Assembly (NCBI GenBank): GCA_937901915.1 | Contig: CALGUD010000059.1 | Location: 1 to 22,353, forward strand | DNA: 22,353 bases | Direction: 5' to 3' | Source of the DNA: an uncultured Flavobacteriaceae bacterium | GTDB taxonomy: Bacteria; Bacteroidota; Bacteroidia; Flavobacteriales; Flavobacteriaceae | Part shown: positions 7,715-14,725 of the stretch, piece after piece | Numbering within the stretch: the first letter of the stretch is position 1 | How the letters are laid out: every line of letters begins with the position of its first letter | Program-made: the position numbers and the translations under genes | Notes under the pieces: model-generated | The model's database searches: none | What the model was told of the DNA's origin: nothing | Seen by the model: only the letters and a program-made list of their open reading frames with translations

Positions 7715-8857
7715 TTATCCTTCTTTTTTCTGATGCTTGAAAAAAAGCTGTGAAACAGGAATAAGCATAAAACCCGAAATAATGAAGATGATAAAGGAAA
7801 CCCTTAGATTAAAAGCATGTGCCAGGTAGCCAATTAATGGCGGACCAATGAGCATTCCCACTATTCCGTAGGTAACAATAAGTGAAATAGCCATTCCTGG
7901 CGAATATTTTTTCGAAGTCCCCGCTAAAGCAAATGTCATAGGAAAAATAGATGCTGTGCCGAAACCAACTAAACAAAACCCTACCATAGCCGGCCAGAAA
8001 TAAGGAAAGAGTACAGCAGTCCCAATTCCTAACATGATGAAGGCTGCGCTTACCATGTATGTTTTTTCCATCCCTATCTCATCTATTAGTTTATCTGAAA
8101 AAAATCTGGACAAAGCCATAAATGCCATAAAAATGAGATATCCCAGGGTAAATATTTCTTCGCGGATTACTTCTTTAAAATATACACCACTCCAATCGAA
8201 CATTCCTCCTTCACAAACAGCAGCAAAAAACACAAGCATTCCAAGATAGAGTATGAATTTATCAGGTTTTCCTATTATTAATTTATTGCCATAGGGAGAA
8301 CGGTCATCTTTAATTAGAAAATTATAAGCAATAGTTGCAGCAAAAAAGGTAAAAACGGCAACGATTGTTAAATGTGTTTCCATTGATGTTCCTGTTTTAA
8401 CCATAAGGGTAGAAAAACCTACTCCAGCTAAGCCTCCCGTACTCCATATACCATGAAAAGAACCAATTATTTTCCGTTTAAAGTTTTTTTGAAGAGTTAT
8501 AGTTTGAGTGTTCATTGAAATATTAAGTATTCTCATAAAAAATGAAAACACACCGATGGCAAGGACTAAAGTAAAAGTAGTATTGGCATACCCAATTAAG
8601 ATTAATGATATTGAAAAGAAAATGAATGAAAAAAGTAAAGGGACACGGCTGTGAAACCGCCCTACTAACCAGCCCGAAATTGGCAATCCTATTAAAGAAC
8701 TTATGGGCATAGCAAGAAGGATATGGCCTAACTCAGCCTCATTAAAATTAAAATTGGTTTTAATAGTAGGAATCCGGGATGCCCATGTAGAAAAGCAAAA
8801 TCCTGAAAGAAAGAAATAAATATTTAAAGCAATTCGTTGCGTTACCTTCAATTCCAT
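7715..8857 (-). CDS. Major facilitator superfamily transporter (YbjJ-like)
   Basis: The 380-residue protein has about 12 membrane helices. The N-terminal FSTWASRIPTIKTNFNFNEAELGHILLAMPISSLIGLPISGWLVGRFHSR has the typical order of the first MFS helices and the cytoplasmic G-x-L-x-G-R-x-x-R loop (GWLVGRFHSR). FFSDKLIDEIGMEK in the second half is the matching loop after helix 8. The overall pattern is closest to the YbjJ group and related sugar-type carriers. Substrate cannot be read from the sequence; fucose- or other sugar-like solutes are possible from family members. The short cytoplasmic C-terminus (FKHQKKEG) is ordinary. It lies convergent to the DoxX-like gene, with its promoter in the gap ahead of nhaA. 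Confidence 0.82.
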   Translation of the reverse strand: MELKVTQRIALNIYFFLSGFCFSTWASRIPTIKTNFNFNEAELGHILLAMPISSLIGLPISGWLVGRFHSRVPLLFSFIFFSISLILIGYANTTFTLVLAIGVFSFFMRILNISMNTQTITLQKNFKRKIIGSFHGIWSTGGLAGVGFSTLMVKTGTSMETHLTIVAVFTFFAATIAYNFLIKDDRSPYGNKLIIGKPDKFILYLGMLVFFAAVCEGGMFDWSGVYFKEVIREEIFTLGYLIFMAFMALSRFFSDKLIDEIGMEKTYMVSAAFIMLGIGTAVLFPYFWPAMVGFCLVGFGTASIFPMTFALAGTSKKYSPGMAISLIVTYGIVGMLIGPPLIGYLAHAFNLRVSFIIFIISGFMLIPVSQLFFKHQKKEG

Positions 8858-9253
8858 GGTGATTTATTAAGTTGCAAATATCTGTGGTATTTCTTAAATA
8901 AAGAAAGCTTGTGAGCTATTTTTATGAGTAAATAATTTATAGGAATTATCCATAATTTTTTCTTCACTTCATATGTCATTTCACCTTGCAGAGATATTTT
9001 TAATTCAAAAACTATCCTTGTTGTTTTGTCGCAGGGGTTGCAGTCTCCAAATCTCCCTCCGGGGCCATGTTATAGCTTTTAGAATTTCAGCATTTTTAGA
9101 ATTATTTTTTATTATTGAATGGCTTTTTAGATAAATAATATGGGAAAAAGGAAGTTTTTATTAGTTTTGCATTTATTATAATCTGCTGAGATTTCACATA
9201 CAGAATCCGTACACAAAATTCACATGAATGTTAAATACAAATATTTTTAAAAA
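8858..9253. other. Gene-poor gap between the MFS and nhaA starts
   Basis: This 396-base stretch separates two divergent genes and holds their promoters. No convincing gene is present. A GC-rich patch around 9029-9067 stands out against AT-rich surroundings. A -7-like box (TAGTTTTG, 9162-9169) fits the nhaA side. A mini-ORF of eight codons at 9224-9250 precedes nhaA. Confidence 0.7.
9162..9169 (+). promoter_or_regulatory. Putative -7 box (TAGTTTTG) for nhaA
   Basis: TAGTTTTG fits TAnnTTTG and stands 84 bases before the nhaA start. No TTG -33 box is found at the expected distance. Confidence 0.35.
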
Positions 9254-10558
9254 TTGATCAAAAGAAAAATAAAAAAGGTCTTTATTTCACCAATAGAGAA
9301 GTTTGTACAGATTGAAAGTTTTAGTGGTATTTTACTGTTAAGTGTAACAATAATAGCTTTAATATGGGCCAATTCTCCTTACGGGGAATTTTATGAGAAC
9401 TTATGGAAATATAAATTCGGAGTCAAGTTCGGAAGTTTTCAAATTTACAAACCATTATTGCTTTGGGTGAACGATGGCTTGATGGCTATTTTCTTTTTCT
9501 TAATAGGACTCGAAATTAAAAGAGAAATTCTTTTAGGGGAGTTAAACTCAATCAGAAAAACATCTTTACCTTTTTTTGCGGCAATAGGAGGAATTTTAGT
9601 GCCCGTAGGGCTCTTTTTATTGTTAAACGAGAAACCTGAAACTACTCCTGGATGGGGGATTCCTATGGCTACTGATATTGCTTTTTCATTAGCTATTTTA
9701 ACAGTATTAGGGAGCAGGGTACCTCTTGCTTTGAAAATTTTTCTAACAGCTTTTGCTATTATAGATGATTTAGGTGCAGTTTTAACAATCGCTGTTTTTT
9801 ATAGTTCTGAGATAAGTTGGGGGTTAATTTTTATTTCACTAATCATGATAATCCTCCTTGGTTTCATAAGTTTTAAAGGTAGGTATAATAAGTATTTATT
9901 TTTCCTGGTAGGCACTATTGTATGGGTTATGTTTTTAAAATCAGGTTTACATCCCACAATTGCTGGTGTTTTAATGGCCTTTACAATTCCAATAAGACAA
10001 AAATCCGGACAAACTGCCGATACTGATGAATTAAGTCATATTGTTAGTAAGTTTAAAAAAACTACAACATCCAAAATAAGGCCACTCCTTACAAAAAAAC
10101 AAATCTACCTTATTAATGATTTGCAAAACTGGACAGATAAATTTCAATCCCCTTTACAGCACCTGGAGCATGGACTACATGGATGGGTTGCATATTTTAT
10201 AATCCCAATATTTGCCCTGGCAAATGCGGGAATAAATTTTGGGGCAGAAACCAATCTGGATTTTTCCTTATCCTTAAATCTAATAATCTCATTGATTATT
10301 GGCAAAAGTATAGGAGTTGCATTATTTTCTATCTTAAGTGTAAAATTAGGTTTAGCTGTTTTGCCAGGGAGTATTTCAAATACGAAAATTATAGGAACAG
10401 CTTTTTTAGCAGGTATAGGCTTTACAATGTCTATCTTCATTGCTAATCTTGCTTTTCCTGACAATCAAATACTGATTGATTCATCTAAAATAGGGATTTT
10501 AATAGGATCGTTTGTGTCCGGAGTTATTGGATACCTTATTTTAAGGTTTAGCAAGTAA
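9254..10558 (+). CDS. nhaA: NhaA-type Na+/H+ antiporter
   Basis: The 434-residue protein matches NhaA through most of its length, with about 12 helices. Landmarks are WANSPYGEFYENLW near residue 38, NDGLMAIFFFLIGLEIKREILLGEL near 73, MATDIAFSLA with Asp at about 141, AIIDDLGA with the paired Asp at about 171-172, and the helix with GKSIGV where Lys at about 351 aligns with the Lys300 position of E. coli NhaA. All are conserved, so the antiporter should be functional; it exchanges internal Na+ (or Li+) for external H+. The start is TTG at 9254 (MIKRKIKK...), chosen because an in-frame TAA ends at 9250 and no ATG or GTG lies between that stop and the first conserved segment. The gene sits alone between a divergent MFS gene and the copper-protein gene. 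Confidence 0.93.
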   Translation: MIKRKIKKVFISPIEKFVQIESFSGILLLSVTIIALIWANSPYGEFYENLWKYKFGVKFGSFQIYKPLLLWVNDGLMAIFFFLIGLEIKREILLGELNSIRKTSLPFFAAIGGILVPVGLFLLLNEKPETTPGWGIPMATDIAFSLAILTVLGSRVPLALKIFLTAFAIIDDLGAVLTIAVFYSSEISWGLIFISLIMIILLGFISFKGRYNKYLFFLVGTIVWVMFLKSGLHPTIAGVLMAFTIPIRQKSGQTADTDELSHIVSKFKKTTTSKIRPLLTKKQIYLINDLQNWTDKFQSPLQHLEHGLHGWVAYFIIPIFALANAGINFGAETNLDFSLSLNLIISLIIGKSIGVALFSILSVKLGLAVLPGSISNTKIIGTAFLAGIGFTMSIFIANLAFPDNQILIDSSKIGILIGSFVSGVIGYLILRFSK

Positions 10559-10710
10559 GCTCTTTATCTTATTCAGGTTTAATCACTTAACAATTACATT
10601 ACATCAAAAAAGTGTGCCATTCACCTGTTTTTTTTCAGGTATCATTTAAGACTTTGTAAATTATGGAATGGTCAATAGTGACCTCTGTTTTTAACATTAA
10701 ATTTTTAAAT

Positions 10711-11043
10711 ATGGAACATAATAAAGAATTGCTACGAAAACTAGCCGAATGTGCGGCAGCATGCGAAATGTGTGCAGACGCTTGCCTGGATGAAGAAAAT
10801 ATTAAAATGATGGTAAACTGCATAAGGTTAGACATGGATTGTGCCAAAATATGTTACACAACAGCAAGCCTTATAGCATCTAACTCCGGAAACGCAGAGT
10901 CGCTTGTTACACTTTGCGAAGAAATATGCATGAAATGTGCAGAAGAATGTGCTCAACATGAAGCAGATCATTGCCAGGAATGCGCACGGGCCTGTGAGGA
11001 ATGTGCCGAGGCTTGCAGAAGTTATGCAGGAGTTGGAATTTAA
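10711..11043 (+). CDS. Cys-rich four-helix-bundle copper-binding protein (Csp/DUF326 family)
   Basis: With the start placed at the ATG at 10711 the protein has 110 residues and 16 cysteines. The longer open frame from 10663 adds 16 residues with no Csp feature. Helices with C-x(3)-C-x(2)-C-x(3)-C patterns are visible: CAAACEMCADAC near the N-terminus, then CEEICMKCAEEC and CQECARACEECAEAC toward the end. This is the DUF326/Csp layout, in which Cys line the core of a four-helix bundle and store many Cu(I) ions. There is no Tat or Sec signal, so it fits the cytosolic Csp3-like form, not the exported Csp1. It likely protects against or stores copper. A short dyad lies upstream at 10623-10640 and a clear terminator follows at 11067. 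Confidence 0.88.
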   Translation: MEHNKELLRKLAECAAACEMCADACLDEENIKMMVNCIRLDMDCAKICYTTASLIASNSGNAESLVTLCEEICMKCAEECAQHEADHCQECARACEECAEACRSYAGVGI

Positions 11044-11066
11044 TTTGAATTAGTTAATTAGAGAGC

Positions 11067-11103
11067 AGTAAGCATCAGATAAGTTCTGGTGCTTATTGTT
11101 TTT
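11067..11103 (+). terminator. Rho-independent terminator after the copper-binding protein gene
   Basis: A 13-base-pair stem with two G-U pairs (AGTAAGCATCAGA paired with TCTGGTGCTTATT), a 5-base loop and a GTTTTT tail lie 23 bases past the stop codon. Confidence 0.8.
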
Positions 11104-11217
11104 ATAAAATATCTTCATATGCATGAAATATGTTATTTCTCGGTGTGATTAATTGAAAAACAATATGTTAGGTGCTACTTCGTTACTAACATAGTATAAA
11201 CCAATTAATTTAACATT

Positions 11218-11679
11218 ATGAAGAAAATTAAAATTGGATTACTTAGCCTGGCAATAATGATGTTTGCCGGCTGTAGTGAAGATGATGAAGATTCATCTAC
11301 AGATCCAGCTTTGGAAGCAAAATGGGAACTCCAAAAAATCGGAAAGATTGATGAGGAGGGTGCCGAAAACCTGTCGGAGTATGAAAATCCATCTGGTTGT
11401 GATAGTAGCAGCTTTGAACTTTTGGACGATGGGAGCACTAAATGTTTAAGTTACAATAAACCGGAAGGCAGTGAAGTATGTGTTGAAGGTGTTGTAGCGG
11501 GAACATGGTATGAAGAAGAAGAGGGTACTTTTACCATGACATTTCCCGGTGATTACAAACGGACTTACGAGGTTCTTGAACTAACTACGTCGAGTCTTAA
11601 AATTAAGTTTGTAAAAGACGAACCGGAAACACAAGCAGAAGATGCTGATAACTTGTGGCTGTATAAAGCAGTAAATTAG
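11218..11679 (+). CDS. Lipocalin-like lipoprotein
   Basis: The 153-residue protein has a lipoprotein signal (MKKIKIGLLSLAIMMFAGC, Cys at residue 19), followed by an acidic Ser-Glu-Asp linker (SEDDEDSSTDPALE). The mature body begins with a WELQKIG strand and has the order of a small lipocalin-like fold: CLSYNKPEG, a GTWYEEEEGTFTMTF hairpin, then YEVLELTTSSLKIKFV and LWLYKAVN at the end. Such domains are common, mostly uncharacterised, in Bacteroidota lipoproteins. A pair of Cys (residues about 61 and 76) and a third in EVCVEG may form a disulfide. No partner gene is closely coupled; it stands alone between two gaps with a terminator-like hairpin after it. Confidence 0.75.
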   Translation: MKKIKIGLLSLAIMMFAGCSEDDEDSSTDPALEAKWELQKIGKIDEEGAENLSEYENPSGCDSSSFELLDDGSTKCLSYNKPEGSEVCVEGVVAGTWYEEEEGTFTMTFPGDYKRTYEVLELTTSSLKIKFVKDEPETQAEDADNLWLYKAVN

Positions 11680-11760
11680 TTTCAAAACCAAACCAAACCC
11701 TGAAGTTTTTTTATCCCCCAATTTCTTTGAATATATATTTTATTCAAAATAAATAATACT

Positions 11761-11785
11761 GGTTCTCATGAGAACCTGTTTTTCT
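11761..11785 (+). terminator. Probable terminator: perfect palindrome and T run
   Basis: A perfect 16-base palindrome (GGTTCTCATGAGAACC) is followed by TGTTTTTCTC, 81 bases past the lipocalin-like lipoprotein stop. The stem is short (6 pairs with a CATG loop), so strength is uncertain; bidirectional use is possible because the palindrome is perfect. Confidence 0.55.
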
Positions 11786-11902
11786 CACTCCATTATATTA
11801 TCTTCTTCTTTTTATCAGAATAATATCAGAAGTCTTTATTCGTATTTGTGAAATTCTTATCTTAGATTATTCTGAGTTATAATAATTGAAAATCAGATAA
11901 AA

Positions 11903-12112
11903 ATGACAGTAAAAGAATATAGCAACGGTGAGATAACCATTTTGTGGAAACCTGAAAAATGTATACATGCCGGTATTTGTGTAAAAACACTTCCCCAGGT
12001 TTATAATCCAAAAGAAAGGCCCTGGATTAAAGCTGAAAACGCAACAACAGCAGAAATTATAAGCCAGGTAGCTAAATGTCCATCCTCGGCGTTAAGTATT
12101 AAAGAATCATAA
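11903..12112 (+). CDS. Small iron-sulfur protein of the YjdI/Fer4_19 type
   Basis: The 69-residue protein has Cys20, Cys26 and Cys59 with His22 in CIHAGIC, and it ends with the signature KCPSSALSI. RPWI sits between, at residues 39-42. The pattern C-x-H-x-G-x-C, RPWI, C-P-S-[GS]-A-L is that of E. coli YjdI and the Fer4_19 (DUF1271) family, which is annotated as a putative single 4Fe-4S cluster protein. With three Cys and a His, a cluster using the His or an outside ligand is expected; the family has this same set. The next gene starts 3 bases after the stop and is a small GNAT acetyltransferase, mirroring the yjdI-yjdJ order in enteric bacteria. The function is unknown. Confidence 0.85.
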   Translation: MTVKEYSNGEITILWKPEKCIHAGICVKTLPQVYNPKERPWIKAENATTAEIISQVAKCPSSALSIKES

Positions 12113-12115
12113 GTC

Positions 12116-12400
12116 ATGACGAAAATAGAAAGAGAGGACAACGGGAAAAAAGGAAGATTTATAATCTATGAAAACGATGAAGAAGCTGGCGAAATGACCT
12201 ATACCTGGGCCGGTGAAAACAAATTCATCATAGATCATACAGGTGTAGAAGAAAGGTTCGGCGGAAAAGGCTATGGCAAACAATTAGTTATGAAGGCAAT
12301 TGAATTTGCCAGGGAAAAGGAAGTAAAGATCCTGCCACTATGCCCTTATGCTAAAAAAGTATTTGACTCTAATGACAGCCTGAATGATGTGAGGTTTTGA
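12116..12400 (+). CDS. Small GNAT-fold acetyltransferase-like protein (YjdJ type)
   Basis: This 94-residue protein is shorter than a classic GNAT and fits the compact Acetyltransf_CG/YjdJ type (PF14542). The acetyl-CoA loop is visible as RFGGKGYGKQLV near residues 49-60, and the C-terminal ILPLCPYAKKVF is the family hallmark. IIYENDEEAGEMTYTWAGENKFIIDHTGV forms the N-terminal strands. The gene starts 3 bases after the iron-sulfur protein stop, so the two are very likely co-expressed. Conserved pairing suggests they work together. The acetyl acceptor is unknown, and some small members may only bind CoA. Confidence 0.85.
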   Translation: MTKIEREDNGKKGRFIIYENDEEAGEMTYTWAGENKFIIDHTGVEERFGGKGYGKQLVMKAIEFAREKEVKILPLCPYAKKVFDSNDSLNDVRF

Positions 12401-12578
12401 GAAACTACTATTTGTTTTATAATGTTAATAAATAGATAATTTCGTATCGGTGCTAAGCGATGTACATTTTATATTTGGATAAGATTAGGCCATTTTATTT
12501 TTTTTCTTGTAATAACTAGACTTGTTAAACGTGCTTTAAAAATTCCTGCTTTTTCCAGATTTGCATTTGATATATTAA

Positions 12579-12607
12579 TTGTTAAGATTTAATATTTTGT
12601 AATTTTG
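12579..12607 (+). promoter_or_regulatory. Bacteroidota-type promoter for the TolB/TPR/AraC regulator
   Basis: TTG at 12579-12581 is followed, after 18 bases, by TAATTTTG at 12600-12607. Both boxes and the spacing fit the TTG...TAnnTTTG consensus of Bacteroidota sigma-A promoters. The start codon lies 83 bases downstream. Confidence 0.5.
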
Positions 12608-12689
12608 TCTATATTCGTAAAAAACTCAAGTATATCACCTTAATTACTCCCGTATTAAGTGGGTTAAAAGCAAATATTCATCAGTAAAA

Positions 12690-14486
12690 ATGAAAGAGAA
12701 ATCTATAGCTGTTCTCCCTTTCTTAAATATGAGTGCCGATCCTGAAAATGAATATTTCAGTGATGGCATTACTGAAGAAATAATTAATGCCCTTACTACT
12801 ATAAATGGATTAAACGTCACGGCCCGTACATCATCTTTTGCATTTAAGAACCAAAACGCTGATGTTAGGGAAATAGGAACTCAGTTAGGTGTATCTGTTA
12901 TATTAGAAGGAAGTGTTAGAAAAGATAAAAACAGAATACGAATTACAGCACAGCTTATTGATACTGAAACTGGATTTCATGTTTGGGCTAAAAATTTTGA
13001 CAGGGAATTGAAGGATATTTTTGTTCTTCAGGATGAAATCAGTTTATTAATAGCAGACCAAATTAGAGAGAATTTTGGACATTTAGAAATAGAAGAACAC
13101 TTAATAAACTTTCCCGAAATTCCTGTTGAAACCTACGAGCTATATCTTAAAGGAAAACATTACCTCTATACGTTAAATAAAAATAATATTTATAAAGGTA
13201 TTTCAATTCTTGAAAAGGTTACAGAACTACAACCTGGTTTTGCCCTGGCTTTTGCCAATGTTCATTACGGATATAATATGCTGGCTGCTACCGGACTCAT
13301 GCGTACCGAAGAAGCCCTGGAGAAAGGAATGAATTACCTAAAAAGGGCTATGGAGCTAGATAGTAATTTACCCGAATGTTACCATTCACTTGGCTGGCAT
13401 AAGCTTAATCGCGATTGGGATTTTATAAACGCAAGAAAGTATTTGTCAAAAGCCCTGGATCTGAGCCCGGCTTATGCAGATGCACACCAAAAATTGTTTA
13501 TTACATTGGCTCTGGAAGGCAAATTGGAGGCTGCATATAAGCATATATCTGAAGCTTTAAAATTAGACCCTTTATCTCCGCTTAATCATTATTTTAAAGG
13601 TTATTATTTTTATTTGCTAAAGCAGTACAAAGAGGCTATATCTACTATTAATAGATGCCAGGAATTGAGTCCGAATTTTTTGTTTGCCTACTCCATAAAA
13701 GCCCTGGCCCTTATTGCTCAGGGAAATACATCTACAGTTTTAGAGATGGCAAAGCACGTTCCGGATATTGAAGGAAGAGATACAGAAGGCCTTATTATGG
13801 AAACACTTGCTTATTGTAGCTTACATGATGTAGAAAAGGCAACTCCCGGCCTTATTCAATTAGAAAAAGCTTTAAAAGAAGAAGAAGGCGAACGAGCAAG
13901 ATATTTTCTTATTCATATGAAAACACTACTGAAAGATTTTGAAGGAGCACTGAATTTAATGGATCAGGGTGTAATTAATAAAGAGTCACTTATGACCTTA
14001 TTACGGGAAGACCCTTTATTAAAACCCTTACATCGCTTTGAGAGGTTCAACAATTCCATGAAAAAAATCTATAGGTTAACAGATAGTACTGTACCACAGG
14101 AAAAAGAAAAACCGTTATCTATATTGACGGATAACGAAGTTTTACAATACAAGGAACAATTAGATCAACTTCTTAATAAAGACCGCCTTTTTTTAAACCC
14201 TTCTTTATCCTTACGTTTATTAGCAAAGCATTTACGTATTCATGCAAATAAACTTTCTCTTCTCCTAAATGAATATTACAGAAAGAACTTTAATGAATAT
14301 ATCAATTCTTTTCGGCTTGAAGAATTTAAAAAAAGAGCCATAGACCCTGACAACAGCAATCTTACTTTATTGGGATTGGCTTTTGAGAGCGGATTCAATT
14401 CCAAAACTGTTTTTAATACTTTTTTTAAAAAATCAACCGGAATGTCACCGAGAATTTGGCTTAAATCACAAAAAGGACAGCGCTAA
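12690..14486 (+). CDS. AraC-type regulator with TolB/FlgO-like N-terminal domain and TPR repeats
   Basis: The 598-residue protein has three parts. Residues about 1-130 (SIAVLPFLNMSADPENEYFSDGITEEIINAL... ILEGSVRKDKNRIRITAQLIDTETGFHVWAKNFDR) form a TolB-N/FlgO-like domain, known from bacterial regulators and adenylate cyclases. Residues about 145-420 are TPR-like repeats (for example ALDLSPAYADAHQKLFITLALEGKLEAAYKHISEALKLDPLSPLNHYFKGYYFYLLKQYKEAI). Residues about 495-598 are an AraC-type double HTH (LSLRLLAKHLRIHANKLSLLLNEYYRKNFNEYINSFRLEEFKKRA, then LTLLGLAFESGFNSKTVFNTFFKKSTGMSPRIWLK). I see no membrane helix or signal peptide, so it is likely cytosolic, unlike many Bacteroidota TPR/HTH regulators that cross the membrane. 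It may control the M13 peptidase gene 240 bases downstream; a direct repeat sits in between. The signal it senses is unknown. Confidence 0.88.
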   Translation: MKEKSIAVLPFLNMSADPENEYFSDGITEEIINALTTINGLNVTARTSSFAFKNQNADVREIGTQLGVSVILEGSVRKDKNRIRITAQLIDTETGFHVWAKNFDRELKDIFVLQDEISLLIADQIRENFGHLEIEEHLINFPEIPVETYELYLKGKHYLYTLNKNNIYKGISILEKVTELQPGFALAFANVHYGYNMLAATGLMRTEEALEKGMNYLKRAMELDSNLPECYHSLGWHKLNRDWDFINARKYLSKALDLSPAYADAHQKLFITLALEGKLEAAYKHISEALKLDPLSPLNHYFKGYYFYLLKQYKEAISTINRCQELSPNFLFAYSIKALALIAQGNTSTVLEMAKHVPDIEGRDTEGLIMETLAYCSLHDVEKATPGLIQLEKALKEEEGERARYFLIHMKTLLKDFEGALNLMDQGVINKESLMTLLREDPLLKPLHRFERFNNSMKKIYRLTDSTVPQEKEKPLSILTDNEVLQYKEQLDQLLNKDRLFLNPSLSLRLLAKHLRIHANKLSLLLNEYYRKNFNEYINSFRLEEFKKRAIDPDNSNLTLLGLAFESGFNSKTVFNTFFKKSTGMSPRIWLKSQKGQR

Positions 14487-14489
14487 AAA

Positions 14490-14528
14490 GTTCTGAATCT
14501 CGTATAAAGGTTCTGTATCTCACATAAA
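14490..14528 (+). promoter_or_regulatory. Tandem direct repeat, candidate AraC-type operator
   Basis: Two 19-base copies, GTTCTGAATCTCGTATAAA (14490-14508) and GTTCTGTATCTCACATAAA (14510-14528), match at 16 of 19 positions and have a 20-base period, about two helical turns. AraC-family proteins commonly bind such direct repeats. The repeat begins 4 bases after the regulator stop codon and lies about 200 bases ahead of the M13 peptidase start. Confidence 0.45.
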
Positions 14529-14725
14529 AAAATCTTTATAAAATAAAACTTACATTCCATAAACTTAGAAATTTAGTGTAACAAAAGTAAGTACTGTTCG
14601 TCTTCCTTTTATAACACCACAACAACTAAAGGCACTGAATCCCTTATATATGTGCTTAATTGTAAATCAGAACTAATAAAATTAAAATTTACTCCAATTT
14701 AGCACCTCATTAAAATCTTAAGAAT

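Noticed and set aside
8848..8979. 43-codon minus-strand frame ahead of the MFS gene (MTYEVKKKLWIIPINYLL...)
   Set aside because: It overlaps the MFS start by 10 bases and has no recognisable domain or upstream signal; its sequence bias looks like AT-rich chance.
10663..10710. Longer N-terminus for the copper-protein gene
   Set aside because: The extra 16 residues carry no family feature, and the ATG at 10711 begins right at the Csp-like helix.
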